Of a stretch of 64,000 nt of DNA, positions 1-8,626 are shown one piece after another; within the stretch, counting starts at the first letter, position 1, and each line of letters starts with the position of its first letter. The notes beneath the pieces were generated by a model. It was not told the origin of the DNA. It did not search any database and saw only the letters and a program-made list of their open reading frames with translations. The stretch is from positions 310,001-374,000 of the forward strand of contig CBDCWW010000014.1 in NCBI GenBank assembly GCA_965223585.1, written 5' to 3'. This stretch comes from CBDCVN01 sp965223585. Lineage in GTDB: Bacteria > Deinococcota > Deinococci > Deinococcales > Trueperaceae. The position numbers and the translations under genes were made by a program.

Positions 1-1262
1 GTGGGACCTGCGTTAATGTTGGCTGCACCCCCACCAAAACCCTTGTGGCAAGTGCCAAGGTCGCCTATATTGCAAAACGTGCTGCTGAGTACGGTGTAAT
101 GACAGGAAATGTTCAGGTTGACTTTGCTAAGGTTATGGCACGAATGAATAAAATTCGTGGGAATAGCAGTAGTGGTATGGAAAAGTGGTTTAACTCCCTC
201 GAGCAAGTAAACCTATTCCGAGGCTGGGCAAAATTTGAAGATGCTAAGACACTGCGCGTAAATGACGAACTCATTAAAGGCAAAAACATTTACCTAAATG
301 TTGGAGGGCGCTCGAGGATATTACCCATCTACGGCCTAGACGAAGTGGATTGGTTGGACAATTCTGGTTTGCTCGAGCTGACTGAAGTACCTGAGCATCT
401 AGTGGTGATTGGTGGTAGTTATATTGGGCTCGAGTTCAGCCAAATGTTCCGCCGCTTTGGTGCAAAGGTTACAATCATTGAAGCTGCCCCGCAAATTATG
501 TCCCGTGAGGATGCTGATGTCGCAGTGGCAGCACAGCAGATTTTGCAAGATGAGGAAATCAACTTCGAGGTTGGCGTTAAGGTCTTGCGGGTTGAAAAAA
601 CAGCTACAGACAATGTTAATGTTGTTATAGAAAACGAACAGGGTGAAAAGGTTATAAGTGGCTCACACCTTCTTTTAGCTGTAGGACGTGTTCCCAATTC
701 AGACAAGCTCAATCTTGAAGCAGCAAGTATTGAAACTGATGAGCGCGGGTTTATTAAAGTTGATGATCATCTACGCACTAACGTAGAAGGTGTCTTTGCT
801 TTAGGAGATGTAAATGGCAAGGGAGCTTTTACTCACACCTCTGTTAATGATGCAGAAATCGTGCTCGATACTATGCGCGGTGGTACACGTAAACTTTCAG
901 ATCGCATTAGTATTTATGCTATGTTCATTGACCCTCCCTTGGGACGCGTTGGCATGACGGAAAAAGAGGCTGTAGAGAAAGGCTACAATGTGCTAAAAGC
1001 AACACGGGAAATGAAACGGATCAGTCGCGCTAAAGAGATGGGGGAAACAAAAGGCTTTGTCAAACTCTTGGTAGACGCCGATACCAACCTTATTTTGGGA
1101 GGGTCTATTTTAGGTGTAGGGGGCGATGAAATCATCAACATGTTTGCAGCTTTTATGTATAGCAAATTGCCGTGCCACAAGTATAGAAAAGTTATTCTAG
1201 TTCATCCAACTGTTTCTGAGCTTATGCCTTGGATTTTAGATGATCTTAAACCTGTTTCTTAA
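1..1262 (+). CDS. FAD-dependent pyridine nucleotide-disulfide oxidoreductase (mercuric reductase/dihydrolipoamide dehydrogenase-like), 5' end missing
   Basis: The reading frame is open from the first bases, so the gene enters from outside the window; the first visible residues (frame from base 3) include the redox-active disulfide CVNVGC followed by TPTK. A GGSYIGLEFSQMF segment is the NAD(P)H-binding Rossmann motif, ALGDVNG is the second FAD-binding motif, and HPTVSE near the C terminus holds the His-Glu pair used by this family as acid/base. Such enzymes move electrons from NAD(P)H through FAD to a disulfide or a metal. There is no extra CC pair at the C terminus as in true MerA, and no lipoyl-dehydrogenase partners are visible, so the substrate is unknown. 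The cytosolic class I fold is certain, the exact role is not. Confidence 0.85.
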   Translation, partial: GTCVNVGCTPTKTLVASAKVAYIAKRAAEYGVMTGNVQVDFAKVMARMNKIRGNSSSGMEKWFNSLEQVNLFRGWAKFEDAKTLRVNDELIKGKNIYLNVGGRSRILPIYGLDEVDWLDNSGLLELTEVPEHLVVIGGSYIGLEFSQMFRRFGAKVTIIEAAPQIMSREDADVAVAAQQILQDEEINFEVGVKVLRVEKTATDNVNVVIENEQGEKVISGSHLLLAVGRVPNSDKLNLEAASIETDERGFIKVDDHLRTNVEGVFALGDVNGKGAFTHTSVNDAEIVLDTMRGGTRKLSDRISIYAMFIDPPLGRVGMTEKEAVEKGYNVLKATREMKRISRAKEMGETKGFVKLLVDADTNLILGGSILGVGGDEIINMFAAFMYSKLPCHKYRKVILVHPTVSELMPWILDDLKPVS

Positions 1263-1304
1263 TGTAGGCGTCTAGATAAGTTCTTGCTTTATAAATAACG
1301 AAAG

Positions 1305-1417
1305 ATGTCATTCTGAGCCCTTACGAGGGTAAATTACGCAAAGAATCTCTCGTGCATTACGTCATTTAGATACATTCGTCGTTTACCCTCGTAAGGGCCT
1401 GCTCCTCTATATGACAT
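1305..1417. repeat. MITE-like inverted-repeat element, copy 1
   Basis: The outer ends are the 7-bp inverted repeats ATGTCAT (1305-1311) and ATGACAT (1411-1417). Inside lie perfect 16-bp arms at 1318-1333 and 1382-1397, and the internal word AAGAATCTCT. A second element with the same outer ends and the same internal word lies at 11080-11162. The rest of 1263-1509 holds no gene that I can support. Confidence 0.6.
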
Positions 1418-1667
1418 ATGACTTACAGAAGAGCATTTCCGCTTTGGTAAATGGTCTTTCTAACAAACTATAAATATAGGAGCAACTTAATGTTAATTTC
1501 TGGAGCAGCATGAATTTAGAGTACTGGTATATGTTTCCTGTAGCAATTATAGTGGCTACCACTGCCATGGCATCAGGTATTGGCGAGGCAACATTTCTTG
1601 CCCCCATCTTTCTATTGGTCTTACGCTTGCCGTTCTTACAGACCTACTCAAACCTACCTATAGGCAG

Positions 1668-2858
1668 CTATTGATGCTGTATTCCTGCTTCACAGAGGCT
1701 AGTTTCACCTTTTTCAACAATTCTGTTGTCGAAAAGGCCAGAGCTTTCCCCTCCACAGGCTGTCACCGTGGAACTCACGGCCATTACTGCTATTTTCTCT
1801 AAATTCTTTGCAGCATTTATGTCTCTGTCATGTTTTATACCACACTGAGGGCACGTCCAATGACGCAACCCTAGAGACATTTCTTCTAGTTTATGTTCAC
1901 ATTCTGAACATAGTTTACTTGAGGGATAGAATCTATCAGCTACTACTATTTCAACTCCATACTGTTCGGCCTTGTATGTGAGTTGCCTTCTAAATTCATG
2001 AAATCCCATATCTGCTATTGCTCGTGATAGTTTAGGATTTTTAATCATCCCTTTGACGTTCAAGTCTTCTATCACTACTACATTATACTTCTTTGTCAAC
2101 TCTGTTGTTAGCTTATGCAACCCATCTTTTCTGATATTTGCTATTCGGGCATGTAGTTTTGCTACTTGTTGCCTTGCTTTTGCTCTATTCTTTGAACCTT
2201 TTTGTTTTCTTGATAGACTCTTTGACTCATGCTTCAAAAGACCTAGATTTTCTTTTAACGCCTTTGGTGTGTCTCTTTTCTCTCCTGTACTTAATGTTGC
2301 CAGTGTGGTTATTCCTAAATCTATTCCTACCACCTGCTTAGCTTGGTTTTCGCTTTTTTGAGGCGTTTCGGCTATGTCTACTGTTATTGCTACAAACCAT
2401 CTGTTTGCTACACGAGAAATTGTTGCACTTATTATCTTCCCTTCATAACGTAATTCTTCTGTCATCTTCACCCAACCTAGGTTAGGTACTCTTATCAATT
2501 TGCCTTTTACCTTGAATTGGTCATTGCTCAATGTGAAACTATCATTTATGCCTCTTTTCTTAAATGTTGGTCTACCTGCTATTTTTTGAAAGTATCGTTT
2601 GTACGCTACTCCTAATTGTTTGATCGCCATTTGTGGCGCACACTTTGTTACTTCCAGCATCCAAGGATACTGCTCTCGCTTTATTGCGTTTAATTCCCTT
2701 CTTAATGCTGCTTCACTTGGCTTTAATCCTGATTTGTACTGCTCTTCCCACTTTGCTAATGCCCAGTTATATGCAAATCTTGCTACTCCACTTGCCTTTG
2801 CAAAGTACGTGACTTGCTTATTGTTTGGCACTAAGGCTATTTTGTGACTACGCAGCAT
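1668..2858 (-). CDS. tnpB: TnpB, RNA-guided nuclease-like protein of an IS607-type element
   Basis: 396 residues, of normal length for TnpB. The helix-turn-helix-like N terminus (KIALVPNNKQVTYFAKASG) is followed by a RuvC fold with all three acidic residues visible: GIDLG, VIEDLNVKGM and DRDINAAKN. The split zinc ribbon CSEC...CPQC lies between the second and the third. Characterised TnpBs cut DNA next to a short target motif, guided by an omega RNA made from the 3' end of tnpB and the element's end; here only some 10-20 bases separate the stop codon from the element border. Its start overlaps the end of tnpA by 11 bases, so the pair is probably co-translated. Nothing suggests inactivation. 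Confidence 0.93.
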   Translation of the reverse strand: MLRSHKIALVPNNKQVTYFAKASGVARFAYNWALAKWEEQYKSGLKPSEAALRRELNAIKREQYPWMLEVTKCAPQMAIKQLGVAYKRYFQKIAGRPTFKKRGINDSFTLSNDQFKVKGKLIRVPNLGWVKMTEELRYEGKIISATISRVANRWFVAITVDIAETPQKSENQAKQVVGIDLGITTLATLSTGEKRDTPKALKENLGLLKHESKSLSRKQKGSKNRAKARQQVAKLHARIANIRKDGLHKLTTELTKKYNVVVIEDLNVKGMIKNPKLSRAIADMGFHEFRRQLTYKAEQYGVEIVVADRFYPSSKLCSECEHKLEEMSLGLRHWTCPQCGIKHDRDINAAKNLEKIAVMAVSSTVTACGGESSGLFDNRIVEKGETSLCEAGIQHQ

Positions 2859-3477
2859 CTGCTTCCTCTAGTGCCTTTTCTATTCCCTCTAGTAACTTCT
2901 TATTCTTTCGTGATCGTGAACCATAGAGTCTAGCACTGAATACTGTGATTATTTCTAAAACATCTTTAGCTAACTCTTCTTCAAACCTTGCATCATCACC
3001 TTTGTTGATTATTAGCACCTCTACTTGCTTTGCTTCACATATCGCAAAAACTAGTTCTGCTCCAAAGCGTAGTAGTCGATCTTTATGGGTTATTACTAAA
3101 CGACCTACTTCCTCATTCAAGATTCCATTCAGAAGCTTATTTAGACCACGTTTATGGTAGTTCATACCTGAGCCAAGATCGCTTACTATCTCATATGCCC
3201 AACCTTTGGAAGCGCAATACATTTCCAGCACCTGTTTTTGCCTTTCCAGATCCTTCTTTTGGTCACGGCTTGACACTCGTGCATAAGCTATAGTCTTTCT
3301 ATCATCTGCTCCAAAATTTCTGAACATATGAGGTTGTATTTTAGCTAAACTATAGCGCCTTTGCCCTCCCAAAGTACGCTCAGGGACAAGCTTACCCTCT
3401 TCCTCCCAGCGACGTAATGTTGACACAGACACGCCTAGAATTTTTGCGGTTTCACCTATTGGCATCAACCTATCCAT
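2848..3477 (-). CDS. tnpA: IS607-family serine recombinase TnpA
   Basis: 209 residues. An N-terminal MerR-like helix-turn-helix (GETAKILGVSVSTLRRWEEEG, about residues 7-27) precedes a small serine-recombinase catalytic domain with the active-site motif YARVSS at about residue 66 and the arginine-rich ITHKDRLLRFG helix. This order, DNA-binding domain first, is the hallmark of IS607 transposases; they excise a circular intermediate and insert with little target specificity. It is the upstream gene of the element and appears complete. The start codon lies just inside the right border of the element. Confidence 0.93.
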   Translation of the reverse strand: MDRLMPIGETAKILGVSVSTLRRWEEEGKLVPERTLGGQRRYSLAKIQPHMFRNFGADDRKTIAYARVSSRDQKKDLERQKQVLEMYCASKGWAYEIVSDLGSGMNYHKRGLNKLLNGILNEEVGRLVITHKDRLLRFGAELVFAICEAKQVEVLIINKGDDARFEEELAKDVLEIITVFSARLYGSRSRKNKKLLEGIEKALEEADAA

Positions 3478-3956
3478 ATTGCTAATATACAGGTAGGTTT
3501 AGGTAGATTTCAAGTGAACTGTAAACACCCCTGAAGTTGCTAACCGAGTGTTGTGCTCAAAGTTGTTTTGGGGATGGGGCTGCTTGCAAGGGTTAGGTGA
3601 ACTGAATGGCTACTTTTTACTTCAGCGCTGCCGTGTACCCAGCAAGGTATCTGTTGCAACAAGTGTGTTTATAGTTGCTATTACTGCATTAGTTGCTGCG
3701 AGCGGACATCTTTACAGCTTTGTCCAATCTGGGAGTGATGTTATTGAGCAAGTACTTAGTATAGTCACCTTTACTGTTCCCGGTGTCATTATTGGTGCAC
3801 AGTTGGGTTCTAAAGTGGCTGCTAGTATTCCACAGAGGGTGCTCGAGTGCAGCCTAGGCATCTTATTTATTTTGATTGCTGTTCTAACCATTGGTGAAGT
3901 TGTCTTTGAATTTAGAGAGTAATGCTATAAGGTAATATTAATTAAATTTAAAAATT

Positions 3957-3994
3957 TTGCCTTATCCCTTAAAAATTCGCTAAACTATAGAGTT
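3957..3994 (+). promoter_or_regulatory. Candidate promoter giving a nearly leaderless rluD transcript
   Basis: TTGCCT (3957-3962) and TAAACT (3981-3986) stand 18 bases apart. The GTG start follows only 8 bases after the -10 element, and no Shine-Dalgarno sequence is visible, so transcription would begin at or next to the start codon. Confidence 0.5.
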
Positions 3995-4951
3995 GTGGAA
4001 TTAGATTATCATGTCTTCAATGCTTTGCCAGAAGGGCGTCTTGATGTTGTTTTAGCTAAATTACTGGATGTTAGCCGTACCTATGCTAAACATCTTATTG
4101 CTGAAGGTTACGTTCAGTTAAATGGTAAACCTGTTGAGAAAGCAGCCACTAAACTTTTAGGGGATGAGGTTATCTCAGCAGTTTTACCTCCCCCTAGAAA
4201 AGTCATTATAGAGCCTGAAGACATTCCTTTAACAATACTTTATGAAGATGATGACATGGTAGTTATCGATAAACCACCTAATCTTATAGCTCATCCTACT
4301 GCAAGCATACGCACAGGTACAGTAGTTAATGCTTTACTTGATAAAAGGAGTTTAGCAAAAGAGGAGTATTTTAAACCTAGTGATGATGACTATCGTCCGG
4401 GCATTGTGCATCGTTTAGATAAAGATACTTCTGGCGTTATGATTGTTGCTAAACGTAACAAGGCACACCGTCATATAGGAGATTCTTTCAGACAACGTTT
4501 AACAGAAAAGGAATACCTCGCTATTGTAGTGGGTGACTTCCCTAGTGATGTGGAAGTGGATGCTCCTATTGGACGTGATTTTAGTTATAGTTTAAAAATG
4601 ATGATAGGTGGTAGTAATCCTAAAAGTGCTAGCACTTATTTTAAGCCCATTGCTAAAGTTAAACATCCTAGTTTTGGCACTCTTTCATTTGTCAAAGCTA
4701 AGCCTCACACTGGTAGAACCCATCAAATTCGAATTCACTTACTACACCTAGGTACACCTATTTGGGGAGATGAGCTTTATGGTAAACCTTCAAAGATAAT
4801 GCTAAGGCAGGCTTTACATGCTTTTCGTCTTACCTTGCCGCATCCTAAGGACAATACCCCAATTACTTTTACAGCAGAACTACCCTTGGATATAACACAA
4901 GCTTGGCTCGAGGTAGGTGGCGAGTGTCCACCAAGTGAAGAACTTGCTTAG
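3995..4951 (+). CDS. rluD: 23S rRNA pseudouridine synthase, RluA/RluD family
   Basis: 318 residues from a GTG start. An N-terminal S4 RNA-binding domain (about residues 13-65, RLDVVLAKLL...YVQLNGK) is followed by the RluA catalytic domain with the signature HRLDKDTSG, whose Asp142 is the expected nucleophile. A GRTHQIRIHL motif, also typical of the family, lies near residue 247. Length and domain order match RluD, which modifies helix 69 of 23S rRNA; RluC cannot be ruled out from sequence alone. The gene stands alone between the broken permease and a convergent acetyltransferase gene. Confidence 0.92.
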   Translation: MELDYHVFNALPEGRLDVVLAKLLDVSRTYAKHLIAEGYVQLNGKPVEKAATKLLGDEVISAVLPPPRKVIIEPEDIPLTILYEDDDMVVIDKPPNLIAHPTASIRTGTVVNALLDKRSLAKEEYFKPSDDDYRPGIVHRLDKDTSGVMIVAKRNKAHRHIGDSFRQRLTEKEYLAIVVGDFPSDVEVDAPIGRDFSYSLKMMIGGSNPKSASTYFKPIAKVKHPSFGTLSFVKAKPHTGRTHQIRIHLLHLGTPIWGDELYGKPSKIMLRQALHAFRLTLPHPKDNTPITFTAELPLDITQAWLEVGGECPPSEELA

Positions 4952-4953
4952 CC

Positions 4954-5460
4954 CTAACCTTTTTCAAGCCACTGATACATAACATACGCATCCACCAATC
5001 CCCTTTCCTTATGATTAAAAGCCTTGGGTAATTTTCCGATAACTTCAAAACCCATATTTTTCCAAAGTTCAAAGGCCCTAATATTAGTACTTACCACTAA
5101 GTTAAATTGCATGGCCTTAAAACCATGTTTTACAGCCTCGTTTAGAGAATGGGTACACATTTTTTGTCCAATTCCTTTGCCTCTAGCCCCAGAAAAAACC
5201 ATGTAACCAGCATTGCACACATGAGAACCAAGGCCGGGTTGATTAGGTTTAAGGTGATACGTTCCTACTACTTCATTGTCATCTATAGCTACATAGGTCG
5301 CTGTAGGCATAATCATCCAAAATTTATAAGCTTCGTCCTTAGTTATTTCTGGAGAATTTGGATAAGTATTTCCTGCTCTAAATACTTCTTCAACAATTAA
5401 CCAAACACCTTCCCAGTCTGTGTTTGTAGCTTGTCTAATTTCTAGCGCAAGTTCTTTCAT
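4954..5460 (-). CDS. GNAT-family N-acetyltransferase
   Basis: 168 residues forming a complete GNAT fold. The acetyl-CoA pyrophosphate-binding loop appears as ARGKGIGQKM (about residues 92-101), and the C-terminal half carries VVSTNIRAFELWKNMGFEVIGKL, the usual alpha-4/beta-6 signature of acetyltransferases acting on small amines or protein N termini. The substrate cannot be told. It converges with rluD, the stop codons lying 2 bases apart, and diverges from sufE. Confidence 0.85.
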   Translation of the reverse strand: MKELALEIRQATNTDWEGVWLIVEEVFRAGNTYPNSPEITKDEAYKFWMIMPTATYVAIDDNEVVGTYHLKPNQPGLGSHVCNAGYMVFSGARGKGIGQKMCTHSLNEAVKHGFKAMQFNLVVSTNIRAFELWKNMGFEVIGKLPKAFNHKERGLVDAYVMYQWLEKG

Positions 5461-5476
5461 GATAAGCTAGAGTACC

Positions 5477-5908
5477 ATGAGTATGCCCGTTTCTCTTGAA
5501 AATATTGTTTCGGACTTTAAAAAAGCGCCTAAGCAGTTGCGTTTACAGTTACTTTTAGAGTACTCTAAGAAATTACCTCCTTTACCTCCTCATTTAGAAG
5601 GTAGTGATTTGCTCGAGCAAGTACATGAATGTCAAACTCCTTTCTTCTTGACTACCGAATTTTCAGGAGATAATGTGAGTTTATATTTTGATGCACCTGC
5701 GGAAGCTCCTACAACGCGCGGCTTTGCAGGTATTCTGTATGAGGGCTTAAATAACCTTAGTACTGAAGAAATTTTAAAAGTACCCAGTACTTTTTACTAT
5801 GACTTACAACTTGGTGAAATCATTTCGCCTTTACGTTTGCGTGGCATGGAAGGTATTCTACGACGTTTGAAACGTCAGGTAAGTGAGCACTTAGAAAAGA
5901 TCTCTTAG
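5477..5908 (+). CDS. sufE: SufE-like sulfur acceptor protein
   Basis: 143 residues. The motif EQVHECQTPFFL matches the loop that carries the sulfur-accepting cysteine of SufE (here Cys at about residue 53), and the sequence KAPKQLRLQLLLEYSKKLPPLP at the N terminus is typical of the family. SufE takes persulfide sulfur from the cysteine desulfurase SufS and passes it to the SufBCD scaffold during Fe-S cluster assembly. No other suf gene lies in this window, so it is encoded apart from its partners. A CTCGAG site codes for part of the catalytic loop region (LEQ). Confidence 0.85.
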   Translation: MSMPVSLENIVSDFKKAPKQLRLQLLLEYSKKLPPLPPHLEGSDLLEQVHECQTPFFLTTEFSGDNVSLYFDAPAEAPTTRGFAGILYEGLNNLSTEEILKVPSTFYYDLQLGEIISPLRLRGMEGILRRLKRQVSEHLEKIS

Positions 5909-5986
5909 CGAAGTTGGGCACCTCTTTTGTACAATTGCTACCTAATCTAATTAGATGTTACAATTTAATAATCACATGAAAAATGT

Positions 5987-5999
5987 TATCTTTTGACTT
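5987..5999 (+). promoter_or_regulatory. Candidate -10 element of a leaderless hom transcript
   Basis: TATCTT at 5987-5992 lies 7 bases before the ATG of hom, and there is no purine-rich ribosome site. A convincing -35 box is not visible. Confidence 0.35.
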
Positions 6000-6998
6000 A
6001 TGAAACATATAGGACTCTTAGGTGCTGGCACAGTAGGATCAGCTTTCGCTGAACTAGTAAACAAAAACACTCAAGAAGCAAAAATCCATAAAGTTTTAGT
6101 ACGTGACTTAAACAAGGCACGCCCTGAAGCTATTGATAAAACTGCTCTTACTAATGACCCTGAAGAGATGTTGGCAGAAACAGACATTTTAGTAGAGCTT
6201 ATTGGAGGAACTAATTTAGCTGGTGACCTACTATTAGAAGCCTTAAAAACTGGTAAACGTATTATCACTGCTAATAAAGCAGTACTGGCAGAGCGTTGGG
6301 AAGAATTTAAACCTTTTATAGAAAAAGGTATGGTTTACTTTGAGGCTGCTGTAATGGCTGGCACACCTGCTATTGAACCACTTACAGGATCTTTAAGAGG
6401 TTCGCAACCTTTGGAAATGCACGCTATTTTAAATGGTACCTGTAATTACATTATTAGTCAGCTCGAGCAAGGTAAGACCTACGATATAGCCCTTAAAGAA
6501 GCCCAAGAACTGGGCTATGCAGAAGCTGACCCTAGCTTGGATGTAGGCGGTTTTGATGCTGCCCACAAGCTTACCATACTTGCACGCTTAAGCTTTGATC
6601 CTAATACCTCTTGGGAGGTTATTAAAGGTAATACTAAAGGAATTGAATCCTTAATACCTCAAATTGTGCAAGATGCTTTGCAAAAAGGTGGTTGCATTCG
6701 TTTAGTAGCCAGTGTCTATCCCGAAGCTGGGAAATGGCAAATGAAGGTACGCCCTGTTTTCTTGCCTAAAGATCATGTTCTATCTACTGCTGCTAGTAAC
6801 CGCAATGCCATACACTTTAAAGGTGATGCTATTGGCGATATTCTGATTACTGGTGCAGGTGCAGGAGCAATGCCCACAGCTAGTGGGGTTTTTGCTGATC
6901 TTATTGCTGCTTTACAAGAACGTCGTGGACCAAGCTTGCTAACAGCAGCTGTGTCATTACCAGCTAGCTATCAAGCAGAAGTTTTGCGAGAACTCTAA
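6000..6998 (+). CDS. hom: Homoserine dehydrogenase
   Basis: 332 residues. The N-terminal Rossmann motif is GLLGAGTVGSAF, followed by the ITANKAVLAERW segment, the homoserine-binding AILNGTCNYI motif and GYAEADPSLDVGGFDAAHKL, all diagnostic of the family. It reduces aspartate semialdehyde to homoserine, the branch point to threonine and methionine. The protein ends soon after the catalytic domain and so lacks the C-terminal ACT domain that makes longer homologues sensitive to threonine; feedback control by that route is not expected. With thrB 1.6 kb downstream it forms a threonine pathway group, separated by nnr on the same strand. Confidence 0.95.
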   Translation: MKHIGLLGAGTVGSAFAELVNKNTQEAKIHKVLVRDLNKARPEAIDKTALTNDPEEMLAETDILVELIGGTNLAGDLLLEALKTGKRIITANKAVLAERWEEFKPFIEKGMVYFEAAVMAGTPAIEPLTGSLRGSQPLEMHAILNGTCNYIISQLEQGKTYDIALKEAQELGYAEADPSLDVGGFDAAHKLTILARLSFDPNTSWEVIKGNTKGIESLIPQIVQDALQKGGCIRLVASVYPEAGKWQMKVRPVFLPKDHVLSTAASNRNAIHFKGDAIGDILITGAGAGAMPTASGVFADLIAALQERRGPSLLTAAVSLPASYQAEVLREL

Positions 6999-7010
6999 TT
7001 ATTTACTCAA

Positions 7011-7045
7011 TTAACATGACAAAAATACGAGTGTAAACTGTAGAA
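7011..7045 (+). promoter_or_regulatory. Sigma-70-like promoter for a leaderless nnr transcript
   Basis: TTAACA (7011-7016) and TAAACT (7034-7039) are 17 bases apart. The ATG of nnr comes 6 bases after the -10 element, which places the likely transcription start on or beside the start codon. Confidence 0.55.
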
Positions 7046-8521
7046 ATGAAACTTTACACTAGCAAAGAAATGCAGCAAGCTGACTCTGCTGCGGTAAAAG
7101 CAGGAATGCCTTCACTATTGCTTATGGAAAATGCTGGAAGAACAGTAGCAGAAATTGTTCTAGGGTACACTCCTAAAACAGTACTTGTTCTTTGTGGTAA
7201 GGGAAACAATGGCGGTGATGGCTATGTTGTAGCCAGACATTTACATTTATCAGGGTGTAAAGTAGATGTTTTAGAGCTAGCTCAAAGCCCAAATTCTCAA
7301 GACAGCCAAAATATGCGTAGTGCTTATCTAGCACACAGTAGCACCCTTGCTCTCACGACTAGTTCATTGCAGGAAGCTTTAAAGGCAAGTCCACTTGTAA
7401 TAGACGCACTTTTTGGTAGTGGTTTACATAAACCTTTGAATGAAGATTTAGCAAACTATGTGGAGATGGTTAACCAAAGTAATTGCCAAGTTATTAGTAT
7501 AGATGTGCCTAGTGGGATTGATAGTGATGCTCCAAATATTATAGGGGCACACATTAAAGCAAGCGAGACAGTACAACTAGCAGGAGCAAAACTAGCCAGT
7601 GCTTTTTATCCTGCTAGATCAGCTTTTGGTAAAATACATTTTGCTAATATTGGTATTCCTGAAGCTATTCTCGAGCAAAACTCAAAAGTAGCACTGCTAG
7701 ACCACAAAACAGTAAGAACCTTCCTAACAACAAGAGATCCCAGTACTCATAAATATGATGCTGGTACAGTACTAATCATTGGAGGTTCACAATGCTATGG
7801 AGGTGCAGCAGCATTAGCTTGCCATGCTGCCCTAAGAGGAGAAGCAGGCTTAGTAACCTTAGCTAGCAAAGAGAATTTTGCTAAGCAATCCGAAATTATC
7901 TTTGAATCCCTAGAATGGTCAGAAATGGTTAATACCTTAGCTGCTTTCCCTACTAAACGTGCTCAGGTACGCGTTATAGGCCCCGGTCTAGCTAAAGAAG
8001 CTCTCAATTATTTACCACAGCTTATTAAACAAAGTTCTGTCCCAACTGTATTAGACGCCTCTGCTTTAATGCCAACAGAAGCTTGCTTAGACGCCATAAA
8101 AGAACATAGTAATTGTGTACTAACGCCACATGTAGGTGAAGCAAGTAAACTTCTCAGTAAAAGCACTAAAAATGTACTGCAAAACCCTATAAAAGCTGCC
8201 TTAGAGTTATCTCAAACAGTAAAAGCTACTGTAGTGCTTAAGAGTGCTACAACAGTAATTGCTGCCCCTAAAGGTAGAGTTGCTGTAAGCACTAGAGGTC
8301 ATAAAGGCATGGCTACTGGTGGTAGTGGTGACGCTTTGGCAGGTTTAATAGGGGCTTATCTTCATAATGGTAATAACTTTGAACGAAGTTGTGCTGCTGT
8401 TTATATTCACGGTTTAGCAGGTGAGATAGCCGCTAAGCGTTATAATGATGGGCTCTTGCCAAGCGATTTAATTAACTACATTCCTGAAGCTGTACAAAGC
8501 ATTAAAGCATATGTACACTAA
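7046..8521 (+). CDS. nnr: Bifunctional NAD(P)H-hydrate epimerase / ADP-dependent (S)-NAD(P)H-hydrate dehydratase
   Basis: 491 residues joining two repair enzymes. The N-terminal half is the YjeF_N epimerase (VLCGKGNNGGDGYVVARHL, about residues 48-66; IDALFGSG; SIDVPSGID). The C-terminal half is a ribokinase-like dehydratase with VLTPHVGEASKL and the GATGGSGDALAGLIGAYL nucleotide-binding end (written here as MATGGSGD). Together they restore NADH and NADPH that have been damaged by hydration. The fused form is usual in bacteria. It lies between hom and thrB but has no metabolic link to them. Confidence 0.95.
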   Translation: MKLYTSKEMQQADSAAVKAGMPSLLLMENAGRTVAEIVLGYTPKTVLVLCGKGNNGGDGYVVARHLHLSGCKVDVLELAQSPNSQDSQNMRSAYLAHSSTLALTTSSLQEALKASPLVIDALFGSGLHKPLNEDLANYVEMVNQSNCQVISIDVPSGIDSDAPNIIGAHIKASETVQLAGAKLASAFYPARSAFGKIHFANIGIPEAILEQNSKVALLDHKTVRTFLTTRDPSTHKYDAGTVLIIGGSQCYGGAAALACHAALRGEAGLVTLASKENFAKQSEIIFESLEWSEMVNTLAAFPTKRAQVRVIGPGLAKEALNYLPQLIKQSSVPTVLDASALMPTEACLDAIKEHSNCVLTPHVGEASKLLSKSTKNVLQNPIKAALELSQTVKATVVLKSATTVIAAPKGRVAVSTRGHKGMATGGSGDALAGLIGAYLHNGNNFERSCAAVYIHGLAGEIAAKRYNDGLLPSDLINYIPEAVQSIKAYVH

Positions 8522-8538
8522 AAGTAATACAATATTCC

Positions 8539-8566
8539 GTAGGGATACGATGCATCTTGCCCCTAC
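8539..8566. repeat. 28-bp palindromic repeat, copy A
   Basis: Imperfect 28-bp palindrome starting GTAGGG and ending CCCTAC with GATGCATC at the centre. It shares ends and length with the repeats at 12451, 53435, 53535 and 53647, and its reverse complement matches the 53435 copy at about 24 of 28 positions. It lies between nnr and thrB. Confidence 0.6.
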
Positions 8567-8626
8567 CACACACATAAAATATGCTCTAACAATGATAAGC
8601 TGTAATAATATTAAAAAACAAAAAAA

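Larger units (their letters stand above)
1655..3500 (-). mobile_element. IS607-family insertion element (tnpA + tnpB)
   Basis: The element consists of a MerR-HTH/serine-recombinase tnpA followed by an overlapping tnpB, both on the minus strand, inserted into a TauE/SafE gene. The two ends carry a short imperfect inverted similarity: CAAACCTACCT near 1648 and AGGTAGGTTTAGGTAG near 3490. IS607 elements usually lack true terminal repeats and make no target duplication, so the exact boundaries are uncertain by a few tens of bases. No CTCGAG occurs in the element although that word is frequent around it, which fits recent arrival. Confidence 0.8.
1510..3922 (+). pseudogene. TauE/SafE (DUF81) family permease, split by an IS607-type element and frameshifted
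   Basis: The 5' fragment starts at ATG 1510 after a GGAG ribosome site and reads MNLEYWYMFPVAIIV, typical of the N terminus of sulfite/anion exporters of the TauE/SafE family; it runs about 40-50 codons and then meets the insertion. The 3' fragment resumes near 3525 with a PEVANRVL-like stretch, changes frame at about 3550 and again near 3590, then reads GLGELNGYFLLQRCRVPSK and several hydrophobic segments up to the stop at 3922. A normal member has about 250 residues; some 60-70 codons between the two fragments are found on neither side, so the insertion came with, or was followed by, a deletion. The gene is surely inactive. Confidence 0.8.

Noticed and set aside
1407..1607. Minus-strand frame of 66 codons
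   Set aside because: It lies opposite the 5' fragment of the TauE/SafE gene and has no family features.
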